The notes under the pieces: model-generated
Database searches by the model: none
What the model was told of the DNA's origin: nothing
What the model saw: only the letters and a program-made list of their open reading frames with translations
DNA from: Nageia nagi
Lineage: Eukaryota; Pinophyta
DNA length: 64,000 bases
Direction: 5' to 3'
Assembly (NCBI GenBank): GCA_050084985.1
Contig: JBITNC010000001.1
Span: 151,962,001 to 152,026,000 of the forward strand
Program-made: the position numbers and the translations under genes
Part shown: piece by piece, positions 23,441 to 34,019 of the stretch
Numbering within the stretch: the stretch's first letter is position 1
Layout of the letters: every line of letters starts with the position of its first letter

Positions 23441-24775
23441 CTAATAAGAAAACATGTCCCACATGTGCAAACTTATTACCTACGATCCGTAGAAGGATAA
23501 AGTTGGGGTTATTTTCTTGTATAGAATTAGGCCTTCACCTGGATGCCCGCAAGGTGGAGCCCAAGTACTACCAGTCCTCAACCAGTTCACCTTGGTCAGT
23601 AATATACTCTCACTAGGAGAAGTACTAACTATTTTCCAAAGATCTGATGTATCTTGGACCGACCATTTTAATTATCTTGATTAAGGTTTTTAGTTTTCCT
23701 TCTAGGTTATCAGGATAATCCTTGAATGGACGTGCAGACATGTGGTATCACTACACACATGCCTGTCCACCTAATAGAGTTATATCCAATCCAACAGAGA
23801 TCTTAGGGGCAATTAAGACGGACTTACCACCACTTGGGTCTTCGGACTAAAAAGGCTCTAGTCTGCCCTTTCCTCACCTCATGGCTCCCCAAACAAGTCA
23901 TGTTGTGGAAGAATACGTGCGGATATGTTCATTTTAGGGGTTACTTTCAATATTCTGTGTATTTGCAAGTATAAAGCAAATGTGCAAAAATATAAAGTAA
24001 AGTGAAAATACTCAATCCACACGAACTTGAAACCTTAAGACTCCAATGGGTTTTGTACTAACCCCTAAAGGACTTTTATATTTTTCATATTTTTGCTCAA
24101 GTTCAAAACTAATGAATTTTACAAAGGCTAAGTCCTACTTAGCATTAATCCATAACTTAAACATGTATTATTCCATGACTTAAAATTAAGTAATAAACAT
24201 GCATCATGCATTATTTAACTTAAAATTTTAAGTACTAAGCATGCTTGATTCCTAACAAGGTTAAGAGGCATGCATTATAAACTTAGCATGCAAGATCCAT
24301 AAAGATTTAAGTAAAAAAATTATAAAAATTCCCCCCGTTTTTACTTAAAGTGCTAAAACTTGGATGCTAAAAATTTTGTTTAAGTATGGTTCCCCCCTTT
24401 TTTTTTGTTAAGTAATGTGTATCCCAAAAAAAAAAAATTTGGATGCTATAATTGGGCTTTAAAGTAGGTATTTTAAGTAAATATAGCCTTTGTTTACTTA
24501 AAAAAAAAAAAAGACTTAGGGAAAAGCCCTTAAATGTTGAATTTGACCTAAACTTTAAAGAAAAAATCAAATCAAATTTGTAGTGGGTAACAAAAATTAA
24601 GGCTCAACAACTATAGTTTGACAAAAAAAATTGGAAGGGCCAAGGGAAGCCACGTGGAGGGGGAGAGGCTGGGCAGGGGTGGCTAGAGCCAAAGTCAGTG
24701 AGGAGGATGAGGTGGAGGGCACGTGAGTAGTGGCGAGCGGAGGCCACATGGGGCGGCCAGTCGGTGGTTGACCAC
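23441..24775 (-). other. Leader region of element B
   Basis: Untranslated sequence between gag and the 5' LTR, alignable with 1000-2900 of element M. It includes an A/T-rich part with repeats of aagcatgc-like words, poly(A) and poly(T) runs at 24400-24515, and a GC-rich block at 24640-24775. No gene recognised. Confidence 0.65.
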
Positions 24776-24779
24776 CCAG

Positions 24780-25056
24780 CTACGATCATTGTAGTTCATA
24801 AAACGTGGTTTGTACCATGCATCTTGTCAAACAATTCGTGCATATTTTTATTTATCTCAGTTAAATATATGAAAATTGTAATTGCAATGAAGAAATTGGA
24901 TGAGATAACATCGCAACTGAGATTACTTGCACAAAGAGTGGATGATGTTAAATATATGGTGGAAAAAATCATACAGGGACAATTAGGTATTGGAAGATGG
25001 TTTGATATACTAGTTGGTGCTTGTGTCTATGTTACTATTCGACAACATCATCTTCC
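24780..25056 (+). pseudogene. Captured host gene fragment: TFIIB/PTF2-like cyclin-fold exon
   Basis: On the plus strand, against the direction of the retrotransposon, an open frame reads LDEITSQLRLLAQRVDDVKY, then a short acidic-basic link and GRWFDILVGACVYVTIRQHH. A helical segment followed by 'GAC-Y-x(5)R-x(3)LP' resembles the cyclin repeat of TFIIB-related factors, best the plant-specific PTF2/BRF type (from memory of the family; no search done). It is preceded by a good 3' splice site (ttttatttatctcag, 24846-24860), so the piece looks like the end of an intron plus an exon of about 196 bases from genomic DNA. It breaks off exactly where the B LTR begins. It lies where the primer binding site should be. 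The protein continues a few codons into the LTR by chance. Confidence 0.55.
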
Positions 25057-25531
25057 TGAAGGATTTAGACTAGATCTAAACAAATCCTCAAGGACCTAAG
25101 ACTAGGAAACTCAATCATACACAAGATAATACAATCACACAAGATAACACAAGTGTAATGTGGTTCCTCCCTTCTTGGGAGTACATCCACAACTAGTATC
25201 TCAATTCTCAAGTATGCCCCTCTTACAACTATTCTCTTCCTCTCCTACACAACTAGTAGAGTAATCTTACTCCAAAAACTTAGTTATGTTACAAGAGGAG
25301 AGGCCCTCTATTTATAGCTTGAGAGCACCTCCCTTTAACCCAAGGGTAAGGTTAGGGTTACATTAAATGTATCACCTAACTTCAACCTACCAACTAACCA
25401 CTTTGGTAAAGTCAAAGTCTACATATTAAAGAATTCAATTAATCTCTTAAGGTATCTACATACACTTTAAGTGATTAATTGAATTTACAAGGAGTTTAGA
25501 TATTCACAATATTTCATTACAAATTCTAACA
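25057..25531 (-). repeat. 5' LTR of element B
   Basis: 475 bp, tgaaggattt ... ttctaaca, nearly identical to the 3' LTR at 18070-18543. The bases to its left, where a tRNA primer site should lie, read catcatcttcc and do not match TGGTATCAGAGC on the minus strand. Confidence 0.93.
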
Positions 25532-25536
25532 GTCAA
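25532..25536. repeat. Target site duplication of B, right copy
   Basis: gtcaa, identical to 18065-18069. Confidence 0.92.
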
Positions 25537-26455
25537 TGCACATAAGATTCCTCACATATGGATAACTAAATAGTGTCAAAAGATACATATGAGTTTCTCA
25601 CACATGGATAACTGAATAGTGCTTAATTGTCCAATTATTTTATCAAAAAATTGTATAAATTCCTCATGCAAAACAAACTTACCATGAAGGTGTACAACAA
25701 AATCAACACTATACAACATAAAGTCCTCCTAAGGGTGAAGTTGTCATCACAAACATGAATTCAACACAAGAATCCAAACTTCACTCCCCCTTGAGGGAAA
25801 CTTCACCAACCTGATAGCATCCCTAAGCTTATTGAATTAAGCATTAGGAAGGGGCTTGGTGAACAAATTAATAAAGTTTAAGGTTCATGGACACTCCAGG
25901 TGTATAATGCCAGCAAGAACCTTCTCCTTGATGAAATGGGCTTGGATTTCCACATGTTTTGTTCTTTGATGGAAAACAACATTCTTAGCTAAAGAAATAA
26001 CTGATTGATTGTTAGAAGAAATCATATATGGGCCAACTTTCTCAAACCTAATTTCTTTCAAAATATGCCTAAGCTAAATAGCTTCCTAAGTTGCAACAAA
26101 CATGGCACAATATTTAGCTTTCGTGGTGGAAAGAGAAATAGTAGGCTGCTTCTTGGAAGCCTAAGAGATAACACCTGAACCAATGTTGAACACATACACA
26201 GAGGTTGATTTTCTATCATCTTTATCTCTCCCATAATCAAAATCTGAGAACCCTAAGAGAACAAAAGAGGGCAACTTGGAATACTTAAGTGCAAGATCTT
26301 TCATCCTTGCAACATACCTTAAGATTTGCTTAATAGCATTAAGGTGTTCAACATATGGTTTTTGCATAAATTGAGCCATTAGATTCACTACAAAGATAAT
26401 ATCTAGCCTAGAAATAGTCAAATAAAGAAGACTACTAATTAATTACCTATAAGCT
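25537..26455 (-). pseudogene. RNase H and 3' region of element A
   Basis: Aligns with B at 19371-20150. The 26161-26421 frame holds MAQFMQKPYVEHLNAIKQIL and DKDDRKSTSVYVFNIGSG, with the rest of RNase H broken by stops (25790-26160). The alignment ends abruptly near 26455, within the C-terminal part of RT, where an inverted segment starts. It confirms that B landed in a related older element. Confidence 0.85.
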
Positions 26456-27345
26456 AAGAGCACTGTTATTTACACCTTGAATAGGTGTCCTACAAAAGTT
26501 GTTATGGATAAAACTCCTTTTGAAGCATTGTCAGGAATAAAACTTAACATTTTTCACCTTAGAGTATTTTGTTATGAAGCATTCTTCTACATTATTTCTG
26601 AGAAAACAAAAAAGATAAAAGAGCTAAAAAATGCATCTTTGTGGGTTATCACAGTCATCATAGAGGCTATAGGCTCTACTCTCCATCCTATAGAGTAGTA
26701 TTCATATCAAAGGATGTAAAGTTCAATGAAATTCTTGAAGAATTTATTTCTAATGAGGATGTTGATGATGTAAATGACTCATCAGTTGCATCTAACTGGT
26801 TAGATATTGATGTAGACAAGTCACCCTAGGACCAAAATTCTCTAACATAAAGGATAAATAGGAGCATGACCTTGAACAAATCTTTATTTTTCAAAATTGA
26901 TAATAAGAACAAGCCCTTATCATTTAATGAATCTTTAAAGCATGAGTGTTAGATGGAAGCCATGAAAGTGGAGTATGAGATGATTATGAAAAATGAAACT
27001 TGGGACTTGGTTCCTTATCCCAATGAGAAGAATGTGATTAGTAATAAGTGGATCTACAAGGTCAAGTTGGTTAAAGTTTTTGCTCAAAAATATGGTGTTG
27101 ATTATGAAGAAACCTTTGCTCCCATGGCAAAGATGCCTACTGTTAGAATTATCCTTGCTCTTTCAGCTACTCAAGGATGGAAAGTTTTTCAACTTGATTT
27201 TAAGAGTGCATTTTTTAGTGGTGACTTTGATGTGGAAATCTACATGAATCAACCAAAAGGGTTTATTATGTAAGGAAAAGAGTCATTTGTGTGCAAGTTA
27301 AAGAATCATTGTATACACTTAAACAAGCACCTAGAGATTGGTAAT
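26456..27345 (+). pseudogene. Inverted integrase-RT segment of element A
   Basis: Plus-strand fragments NRCPTKVVMDKTPFEALSG, VVFISKDVKFNEILEEFISN, KNETWDLVPYPNEKNVISNK and VFQLDFKSAFFSGDFDVEIY, then LKQAPRDW, are the same part of pol that lies on the minus strand at 20530-21460 in B. The orientation is opposite to the flanking RNase H. One expected block (the DGKIEKYKARLVAKG stretch) is shortened to KLVKVFAQKYG, a deletion of about a dozen residues. Inactive. Confidence 0.85.
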
Positions 27346-28790
27346 AATACTATAAAGATTTTACATTCAATTTAGATTTTAATTTAAACGTTAAATCTTT
27401 TATGTTTAAAGTTCATAGTATTATTATCATTTTTAATTTAGATTTTAAAGTTAAATCTTATTTTTTTAGATTTTCAATATAAATATTTTTAAGTTTATAG
27501 TTAAGTTAATAATATATATATTTTTAATTTATTTAGATTGTAAATTTATAGTTTGTAAATTTATTTTTAATTTTGTAGTTTATTTTAAAATTTATTTAGA
27601 TTTTAAAGTTTTTAGTTAAGTTAATTTTACAATAAAATTTTAGTTAAATTTATAGATTTTAAAGTTTAAAATTAATTGCAAGATTTTAAAGTTGACAATA
27701 AATGTATAGATTTTAAAGTTTACAATAAATTTTTAGTTAAGATAATTTTACAATGAGTTTTAAATTCTATAGTTTAAAGTTTACAGGTTAGTTTATAGTT
27801 TTAAAAGTTTAAATTTGTTAGTTTAGATAATTTTACAATGAATTTTAAAGTCTATAGTTTAAAGTTTACAGGTTAGTTTATAGTTTTAAAAGTTTAAATT
27901 TTTTAGTTTAGTTAATTGTACAATAGCTTATAGTCAATAGATGTTTTATATGGTAAATTTAATGATTTATTTGGATTTTAAATTTATAAGTTTATAGTTT
28001 CGTTAATTTTATAATACATTTGTTAGTTTAATGTTTAAATTTAAATTTATAGGTTTATAAATTTAAGTTCTAAATTATTGAACATAAATTTAATTTTTCT
28101 TATAAACAAAAACATAAACTTAATTTATAAATTTATCTTATAAATTATTTTACATAAATTTTTACTTTGCCATAGATTTATCTTTGCCGAGAAGATTGGA
28201 ATTTCTAAAGATAGATTGAATCTTGAAGCTTTATAAATTATTGAACATAAACATAATTTAAATAAATCTAACTTGGTTTATAAATTTAACTTAAGTTTAA
28301 ATTTATAAGTTTATAAACTTAATTTAATGTTTAAAATTTAAGTTTAAATTTATGAAATGGCAACATAAAGCAAAAGGCAATTAGATTTATAAGTTTATAA
28401 ACTTAATTTAATGTTTAAAGTTCAAGCTTAAATTGATAGGTTTATAAATTTAACTTATAAAATAATGAACATAAACTTAATTTAGATAAACCTTAAAAGC
28501 TATAAAATAATGAACATAAACCTAAGTTTAATAAATTTTTAATTTATATAGGTTGAGTTACTATATAATAACATAAAATAATGAACATAATCAAACAAAT
28601 AATTATATACTATGATTGATTTTTATAAGTAATTTAATAAGTAAATTTATAAGAAAATAAATAATTACATAACATAATATAATAAGTAAAGTTATAATAA
28701 TTAAATTTAATTAAGATAAACTAAAATATAATAAATATAAACTTAGTGTTTTATAAATTAATATAAAATAATAAATATTAAGATTCTAGC
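27346..28790. repeat. AT-rich low-complexity array
   Basis: About 1.4 kb made almost only of variants of the words 'tttaaagttt', 'aatttata' and 'ttagtttata'. Within it, the phrase gtttaaagtttacaggttag occurs twice 85 bases apart (about 27772 and 27857), a tandem duplication. The same vocabulary in mirror-image form (aaacttaaat, ttataaactt) appears at 39240-39670 on the other side of the LINE, so the two blocks were probably one region before the LINE inserted. No gene. Confidence 0.6.
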
Positions 28791-29294
28791 CATTCTGCAT
28801 GCATTAAGAGCTAGGGTTTTGGCCCCTGTTGTCTGTCATACCACATTAATCCATTCATATTAATGTAGGACACCCTTGTCTTGATACAAATCGCATTTAT
28901 ACCATAGTTGGTAGTGTCATGTGATTTTACATATGGACATTTCCCATCCAGACACTTGATCTATTGATGAAGCTACTAGAGTTGTCAATGGCACCTAGGA
29001 AACCTCCTCACAAATTTCTTTTGAAGGTGGAGCATAGGGTAGTGCTTCTATTCCTTAAGCTTTTATTCCTATTGAAGAGTTCCATTTAACTTGTCAATAG
29101 TTTGAGTCACATTCTTTAGTGGGTTATTTTTTTGGTAGGATTCCCAATGATACTTTAGTGCATACTTAGGTAGGCTAGGTTTGGAGTTCTTACAGTGTCA
29201 AGGTTAAAAATGTCCAAAATTTTTCTAAAGGGTATTTTTTGTTTAGATTCTCTAACCCTGTGCATGCATGAAAGGTGCTTAGTAAAGGCCCTTG

Positions 29295-29878
29295 TGTTGG
29301 AATAGATCCAAGCTAACACATAGCCACAATAATGAAATCAATAGAAAAATAAGAGATTCAACAATATCCATAATCTATAACTAGAAACAAATAAACATCC
29401 ACATTCAAGCATGAAGAAAAATGAGCATTCACATTAAGAGACACAACATAGATTTAACGAGGCTCACCTAGTGTAGGCTACATCCTCAGTGAAACAAATT
29501 AGTCAGATCCTTTTAGTAAAATCCAAACAGAAGAGGGATTACAACCTGCATCAACCCAAATGCAAAATCTCTCCAATTTCTCACAAGCTCTCTCTCAAGC
29601 TTTCGTATGCACAAACCTTAGCACATTACAAAAAAACCCTTATGTTTTCCTTCATACAAACTCCTTATAAAAGAGTTTACAATCTGTGACCTAAGATCAA
29701 CGATCCAGATTACAATCTATAACCTAATAATAATAGTTTAGATTTATCACTAAAATAACATCCACCACATGCATGGATATATAGAGTAGTGGGGTGCTCT
29801 GTTGTACATTAAATGCACACATGCACCTCCTCAAAATAGTCTCCACTTTCTAATAGCCTTTATCTCCATATCATAACA
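29295..29878 (-). repeat. 3' LTR of element E
   Basis: tgttggaatag ... tcataaca, followed by atctcccacttggag, the polypurine tract read on the other strand. Pairs with 31539-32122. Confidence 0.9.
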
Positions 29879-30081
29879 ATCTCCCACTTGGAGATAAACC
29901 TGCTGTACACACCACAACAAGTGGAAGAGGGTACAAATATGGTTTAGCCCAAACCAACAAAATTGGTCAACTCCCAATTTTTGAAATGAAGAAATCCATG
30001 TGAGAACTTAGAACTAGAACATAAGCCATGGTGATACCTTATTGATCTCATAAGATCAACCATCTTGCTTTTCAGTTTTTG

Positions 30082-30720
30082 CTAGAATTTCATTCTCTTC
30101 CTTACAGCTCCCACTGCTTGAGAACTCCCTAGCTTCTCACCACTAGAATTGACACATGAGCCTAAGTTACCAAAAGAAGATTTCAGATCCAAACTTGATG
30201 TTGTCACATATACATGCTCAATATTCTTTACCTCCTCTTCACTAAGGTTGAAAGTAACTCTCCTTTGCTTCTTATGATCCCAACATTTATGGAATGGATC
30301 ACCATTCTTCAAACTAGAAGGACCCTTGATAAAAGAAGCATTGGGAACTAGGTACAAGTTGATAATCTTCTCACCCCTTTTCAACATCATTGATCCTTTC
30401 CCAATCTTCCATGAATTTTTGGATAAAATAGTATCATATCCCTAATTACCCAATTTCCCTGCTTAAGTCAAAATCCTTTTAAGCTCCAGTGTATGTCTCA
30501 CCTCATTCAGCTACAAGTGATAACTATTCGGTAACCCTAGTTGGATAATTCCCTTTCCAACAACTTGACATGGGTTACCATTACCCATACATACTTGTCC
30601 AAAATTACCATGGATATAATAAAAAAAGAGACTCCTATAGAAGTGGCATGGAACTCAACTCCTGAATCTAGCACCCAAGATTCATCAACATAAGAGGAAA
30701 AAAAAGGGCATCCTGAAGAA
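30082..30720 (-). pseudogene. Protease region and odd C-terminal tail of element E
   Basis: Near 30660-30690 the minus strand reads SWVLDSGVEFHAT, the D-S-G protease box, followed by CMGNGNPCQVVGKGIIQLGL. Downstream, 30082-30390 is open and reads RVTFNLSEEEVKNIEHVYVT and ends after AVGAVRKRMKF. In autonomous relatives the GAG-pre-integrase and integrase would follow; here they are missing and this tail, which I do not recognise, replaces them up to the polypurine tract. Confidence 0.65.
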
Positions 30721-30829
30721 CATCACCTACAACATTTTCCTTTCAGTTCTCACCATGCCTTTCTCCTATATCAGCCATCTTAGCAATATCTCCTACAATA
30801 TCCCCCTTTTCCACAATACTAGCAATCCC

Positions 30830-31440
30830 CTTTCACCTTAGAGCTAGACTTGGATCTACCTCTAGATTGGCTACTTCCCTTGTGATTCTACCTTCCTCTA
30901 TCACTTACACTCAAATTTGTATTAGATGTTACCTCACTAGTGCATTTACAATGAATACCCTCACTCATAACATCCTCAAACTTCAAATTTCCCTTGTTAT
31001 AAATTGAATTACTAACAGTCATCACCAAACCATCCCAACTATCAAGCAATGAATATAATAACAAAAGAGCTTGAATCTCATCTTCAAACTCAATCTCAAT
31101 AGATACTAACATATCTACAATACCATGAAATTCATCAAGATGATCCTGAATAGATCCACCTTCTAACATTTTCACATTAAATAATTTATTCATGAGAAAT
31201 ACCTTGTTAGAAGCTAAGGGTTTCTCATACAAATTTACCAATGCATCCATGAGCCATTTGGTGGTAGTATGGCCATAAATATTGGAGGAAACAAAATCAC
31301 ATCCTTCATGCCCAATAACTTCCAATCTTCATCCTTCATGCCTTCTGGTTTGCCTTTCAATGCCAGATACAGGTCATCCTTCATATAGAGATAGTCTTCT
31401 ATCTTTTGCCTCCACACACCAAACCCTTATCCAATAAACT
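30830..31440 (-). pseudogene. Copia gag (UBN2 type) of element E
   Basis: Two overlapping frames: 31235-31417 with MWRQKIEDYLYMKDDLYLAL and 30888-31325 with YEKPLASNKVFLMNKLFNVK, GGSIQDHLDEFHGIVDML and a DSWDGLVMTVSNSI motif. One frameshift near 31290 divides them. These are the classic UBN2/DUF4219-type capsid motifs. A basic Ser/Arg-rich stretch follows at 30840-30900, but no complete zinc knuckle. Confidence 0.88.
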
Positions 31441-31524
31441 TTTCAATATTAAATGCAGAATCTCCAACCATTGCTCCCATTCAATTAGAAAATCCTTATA
31501 AGAATGTTCAACCCAACAAGAAAA

Positions 31525-31536
31525 GCTTTGATACCA
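31525..31536 (-). promoter_or_regulatory. Primer binding site of element E
   Basis: Minus strand TGGTATCAAAGC, two bases inside the 5' LTR; complementary to initiator tRNA-Met. Confidence 0.85.
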
Positions 31537-31538
31537 AT

Positions 31539-32122
31539 TATTGGAATAGATCCAAGCTCACACACAACCATAATAATGAGATCAACAAAAAAATAAGAGA
31601 TTCAATAATACCCACAATTTATAGCTCGAAGGAAATAAACATCCACATTCAAGCATAAATAAAAATGAGCATTCACATTAAGAGATAAAACACAAATTTA
31701 ACAAGTTTCACCTAGTGTATGCTACATCCTTGGAGAAACAAATTAGTTGGATCCTTTTACTATAATCCAAATAGTAGAGGGATTACAACCAAAATCAATC
31801 CAAATGGAAAATCTTTCCATTTTCTCACAAGCTCTCTTTCAAGCTTCCATATGCACAAAACTTAGCACACTATAGAAAAATCCTTAAATTTTCCTTCATA
31901 CAAACTCCTTATAAAAGAGTTTACAATCTATGATGTAAGATCAACAGTCTAGATTACAATCTATAACCTAATAATAATGATTTAAATTTATCACTAAAAT
32001 AGCATCCACCACATGCATGGATATAGGGAGTAGTGGGGTGATTTGTTGTACATTAAATGCACACATGCACCTCCTTGAAATAGTCTCCATTTTCTAGTAG
32101 CCTTTGTCTCCACATCATGACA
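31539..32122 (-). repeat. 5' LTR of element E
   Basis: tattggaatag ... catgaca; the first dinucleotide has changed from TG to TA relative to the 3' LTR. Same length (584 bp) as its partner, with many scattered substitutions. Confidence 0.9.
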
Positions 32123-33029
32123 CCTTAGATTGTATGTAACTCGTTGCTAGTTTTGCAACCTTACGATGCATATTTTACTATGCAAAATGAAGGTGCAACT
32201 GATGTTCCCATTTAGGTCGAATTCTTTAGCCTTCCCATTCCCATGTGGCATTTACTAAAATCCTTAGCTGAAATTCTTAGTAACTTTGTTTGTTATAAAC
32301 CTGAATATTCCTTTTCAGCTTGGTCTTCTAAAAGAATTTGTGTAAAAGTAGACCTTAGTATTTTCCTAAATTTATTGATATTAACATTGGTGATGAAGCA
32401 CTTCATCAATGATTGAAGTTTATTGAGATATTGAATACTTGATACCATTTCTAATCTCCAAACCATAAGATTCATGATTGACCTCTCATGGTTGGTAGGT
32501 TTAAGAAGAAACCTATTATTATTAACCCACCTTTCTCCTCTACTCCTACTGCTACAAGAAAGAATGGGGAAGATGAATGGACTCCTATCTATAATCAATG
32601 CAAACAAAGTTCTATGAATGCCCAAAATATTCAACAAGATGATATTGGTCATATACCCTAAGCTGCTACTATTAACCAAGCTACTATGCAACCTACTAGG
32701 GTCAACCCTATGATTCAGCCATCCATAATTACCACTACAGCTTTGAGGGCTACCAGTAACCCTTTTATGAAATCCATTTGGTTTGGTCCCTCTTATCCTT
32801 CGATAGTGGTAATGCCCCCCTACTTCTAGTGCGAAGGAACCTTCCTTTAAACTTTATCAATCTAGAAGCCTGCAGAGGAGTATTCATCATGAACTTGTGG
32901 AAAAACGTAGGCAAGTGGGATTTTCTTCAAGTAGAATGCAAAGTGAAAGTAACTCATTTGAGTCCCTTCATGTGTTGGGAGATGTTGAGGTTGCCATGGA
33001 TCTTCAAATCCTTAACATTTCTTAATGAT

Positions 33030-33680
33030 TATTTTTCATGGAATGTGAGAGGATTGACAAACCCAACTCTAAAATATATGGTATGGGATGAGCTTGATGA
33101 TATCACTCATTCTTATGGTATGTTGGATTTTGTTTATTCATAAGAAGTTAGAATAGCTGATTTTATTCTGTAATGTACTTATCAATTTTTGTGGCTGAGG
33201 GTACCTTTGTTTCACACTAATCATGCTTTTGGTATGGGGGGAGCAATTATTTTCATTTCTCCTAAATGGAAATGTAATATTATTTCTTGAGGAGTTGACC
33301 CTTATAATAAAGTCATCTATATCCTTCTTGAGATTTCTAGCAAATCCTTTGCTATTATCAATATTTATACTTCCAATGATGCCTAGGAGAGAAAATAGTT
33401 ATGGTGTTGGCTTACCTTTTCTCAACCTCTTACCACCTAGATTTTGTGTTGGAATTTCAATATGGTTGAAAAATATTTAGATAAAGTAAGTAAAGTTGCT
33501 ATGAGATAGAATTTGGGTGAGCAAGAAGCTTGGTTTTTTATGAAAAATAAGCTTAGCATTTTCGACCCTAATTGCACCTTTTCCCCTACTAACTTTCCTA
33601 AAGCCCAATGGTTTACCTAGATGAATTTTCAAGTTGATGAAGCTTATGTCCTCAAATGTCTTGATAGAGCCATGATTTTT
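33030..33680 (+). pseudogene. LINE F endonuclease relic
   Basis: YFSWNVRGLTNPTLKYMVWD followed by VRIADFIL is the N-terminus of the AP-type endonuclease ('NxRGL', then 'xExKxxxF'). Frameshifts near 33240 and 33480 scatter the remaining motifs. The domain nicks target DNA in target-primed reverse transcription. Confidence 0.75.
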
Positions 33681-34019
33681 GGAGTGTGAATTCTTTCATT
33701 TTCAAATGTTGTCCTTTGCTTTTTCCTTTATTTTTGTTATTCCTAGTACTACTCTTTCAAATCATTCTTTGGTCCTCTTTGCAATTGCTTTCTCTCAAGC
33801 TAATACTCATAGTTTTCCCTCATCCTTTTACTTAAACACTTCCTTCTTGCAATCCTCTACAATGAAAAATCACATTTTTAGGATCTATAATCTTCTTCCT
33901 AGGCTCTCAAGGTCTTCTGGATGGATTAAATGGTGGAATCAAGTGATAATATGCACTACTAAAGTGTTACACATATTGGGGGTAGAGTTTTTTAAGAGAT
34001 AGAGAAGATCTAATTTAGC

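Larger units (their letters stand above)
18070..25531 (-). mobile_element. Ty1-copia retrotransposon B, complete with both LTRs
   Basis: A 7.46-kb minus-strand element: 3' LTR 18070-18543, polypurine tract, 3' untranslated region with a minisatellite, RNase H, RT, integrase, protease, gag, leader, and 5' LTR 25057-25531. The LTRs differ by roughly a dozen positions by eye, so it is younger than its neighbours. Perfect target duplication gtcaa. Domain order (protease, integrase, RT, RNase H) is that of copia. Several in-frame stops and one gag frameshift make it non-autonomous today. Oddly, no primer binding site is visible beside the 5' LTR; a gene-like segment occupies that place (see 24780-25056). 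Confidence 0.93.
16573..27345 (-). mobile_element. Ty1-copia retrotransposon A, interrupted and partly inverted
   Basis: Internal sequence at 17073-17473 and 17974-18069 matches B at 18544-19020, so it is the untranslated 3' region of a related element. It is interrupted by a solo LTR (17474-17973) and by the whole of B (18070-25531). It resumes at 25532 with the 3' part of pol (RNase H, minus strand) up to about 26455. From there to 27345 the integrase tail and the N-terminal half of RT lie on the plus strand, so that part is inverted. Its 5' LTR, gag and protease are missing. Confidence 0.75.
29295..32122 (-). mobile_element. Non-autonomous copia-type LTR element E (gag + protease only)
   Basis: Complete 2828-bp element with two 584-bp LTRs (29295-29878 and 31539-32122), a primer site at 31525-31536 and a 5-bp flank ccttg/cctta (one change). 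Coding capacity on the minus strand covers gag and an aspartic protease region only; integrase, RT and RNase H are absent. It sits inside ORF1 of LINE F. It must have been moved by the enzymes of another copia element. Confidence 0.88.
29050..32700 (+). pseudogene. LINE F ORF1 relic (DUF4283 type), interrupted by element E
   Basis: Before E: SVKVKNVQNFSKGYFLFRFS then NPVHA and KVLSKGP, the DUF4283 fold that ends in the 'KGPW' turn. After E: VEFFSLPIPMWHLLKSLAEI and FSAWSSKRICVKVDLS, the next part of the same domain ('V-x-LPxxxW', then 'RxCVxVDLS'). ORF1 proteins of plant L1 elements bind the LINE RNA. The join across the E insertion, with ccttg/cctta at the edges, is exact within a few bases. 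Confidence 0.75.
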
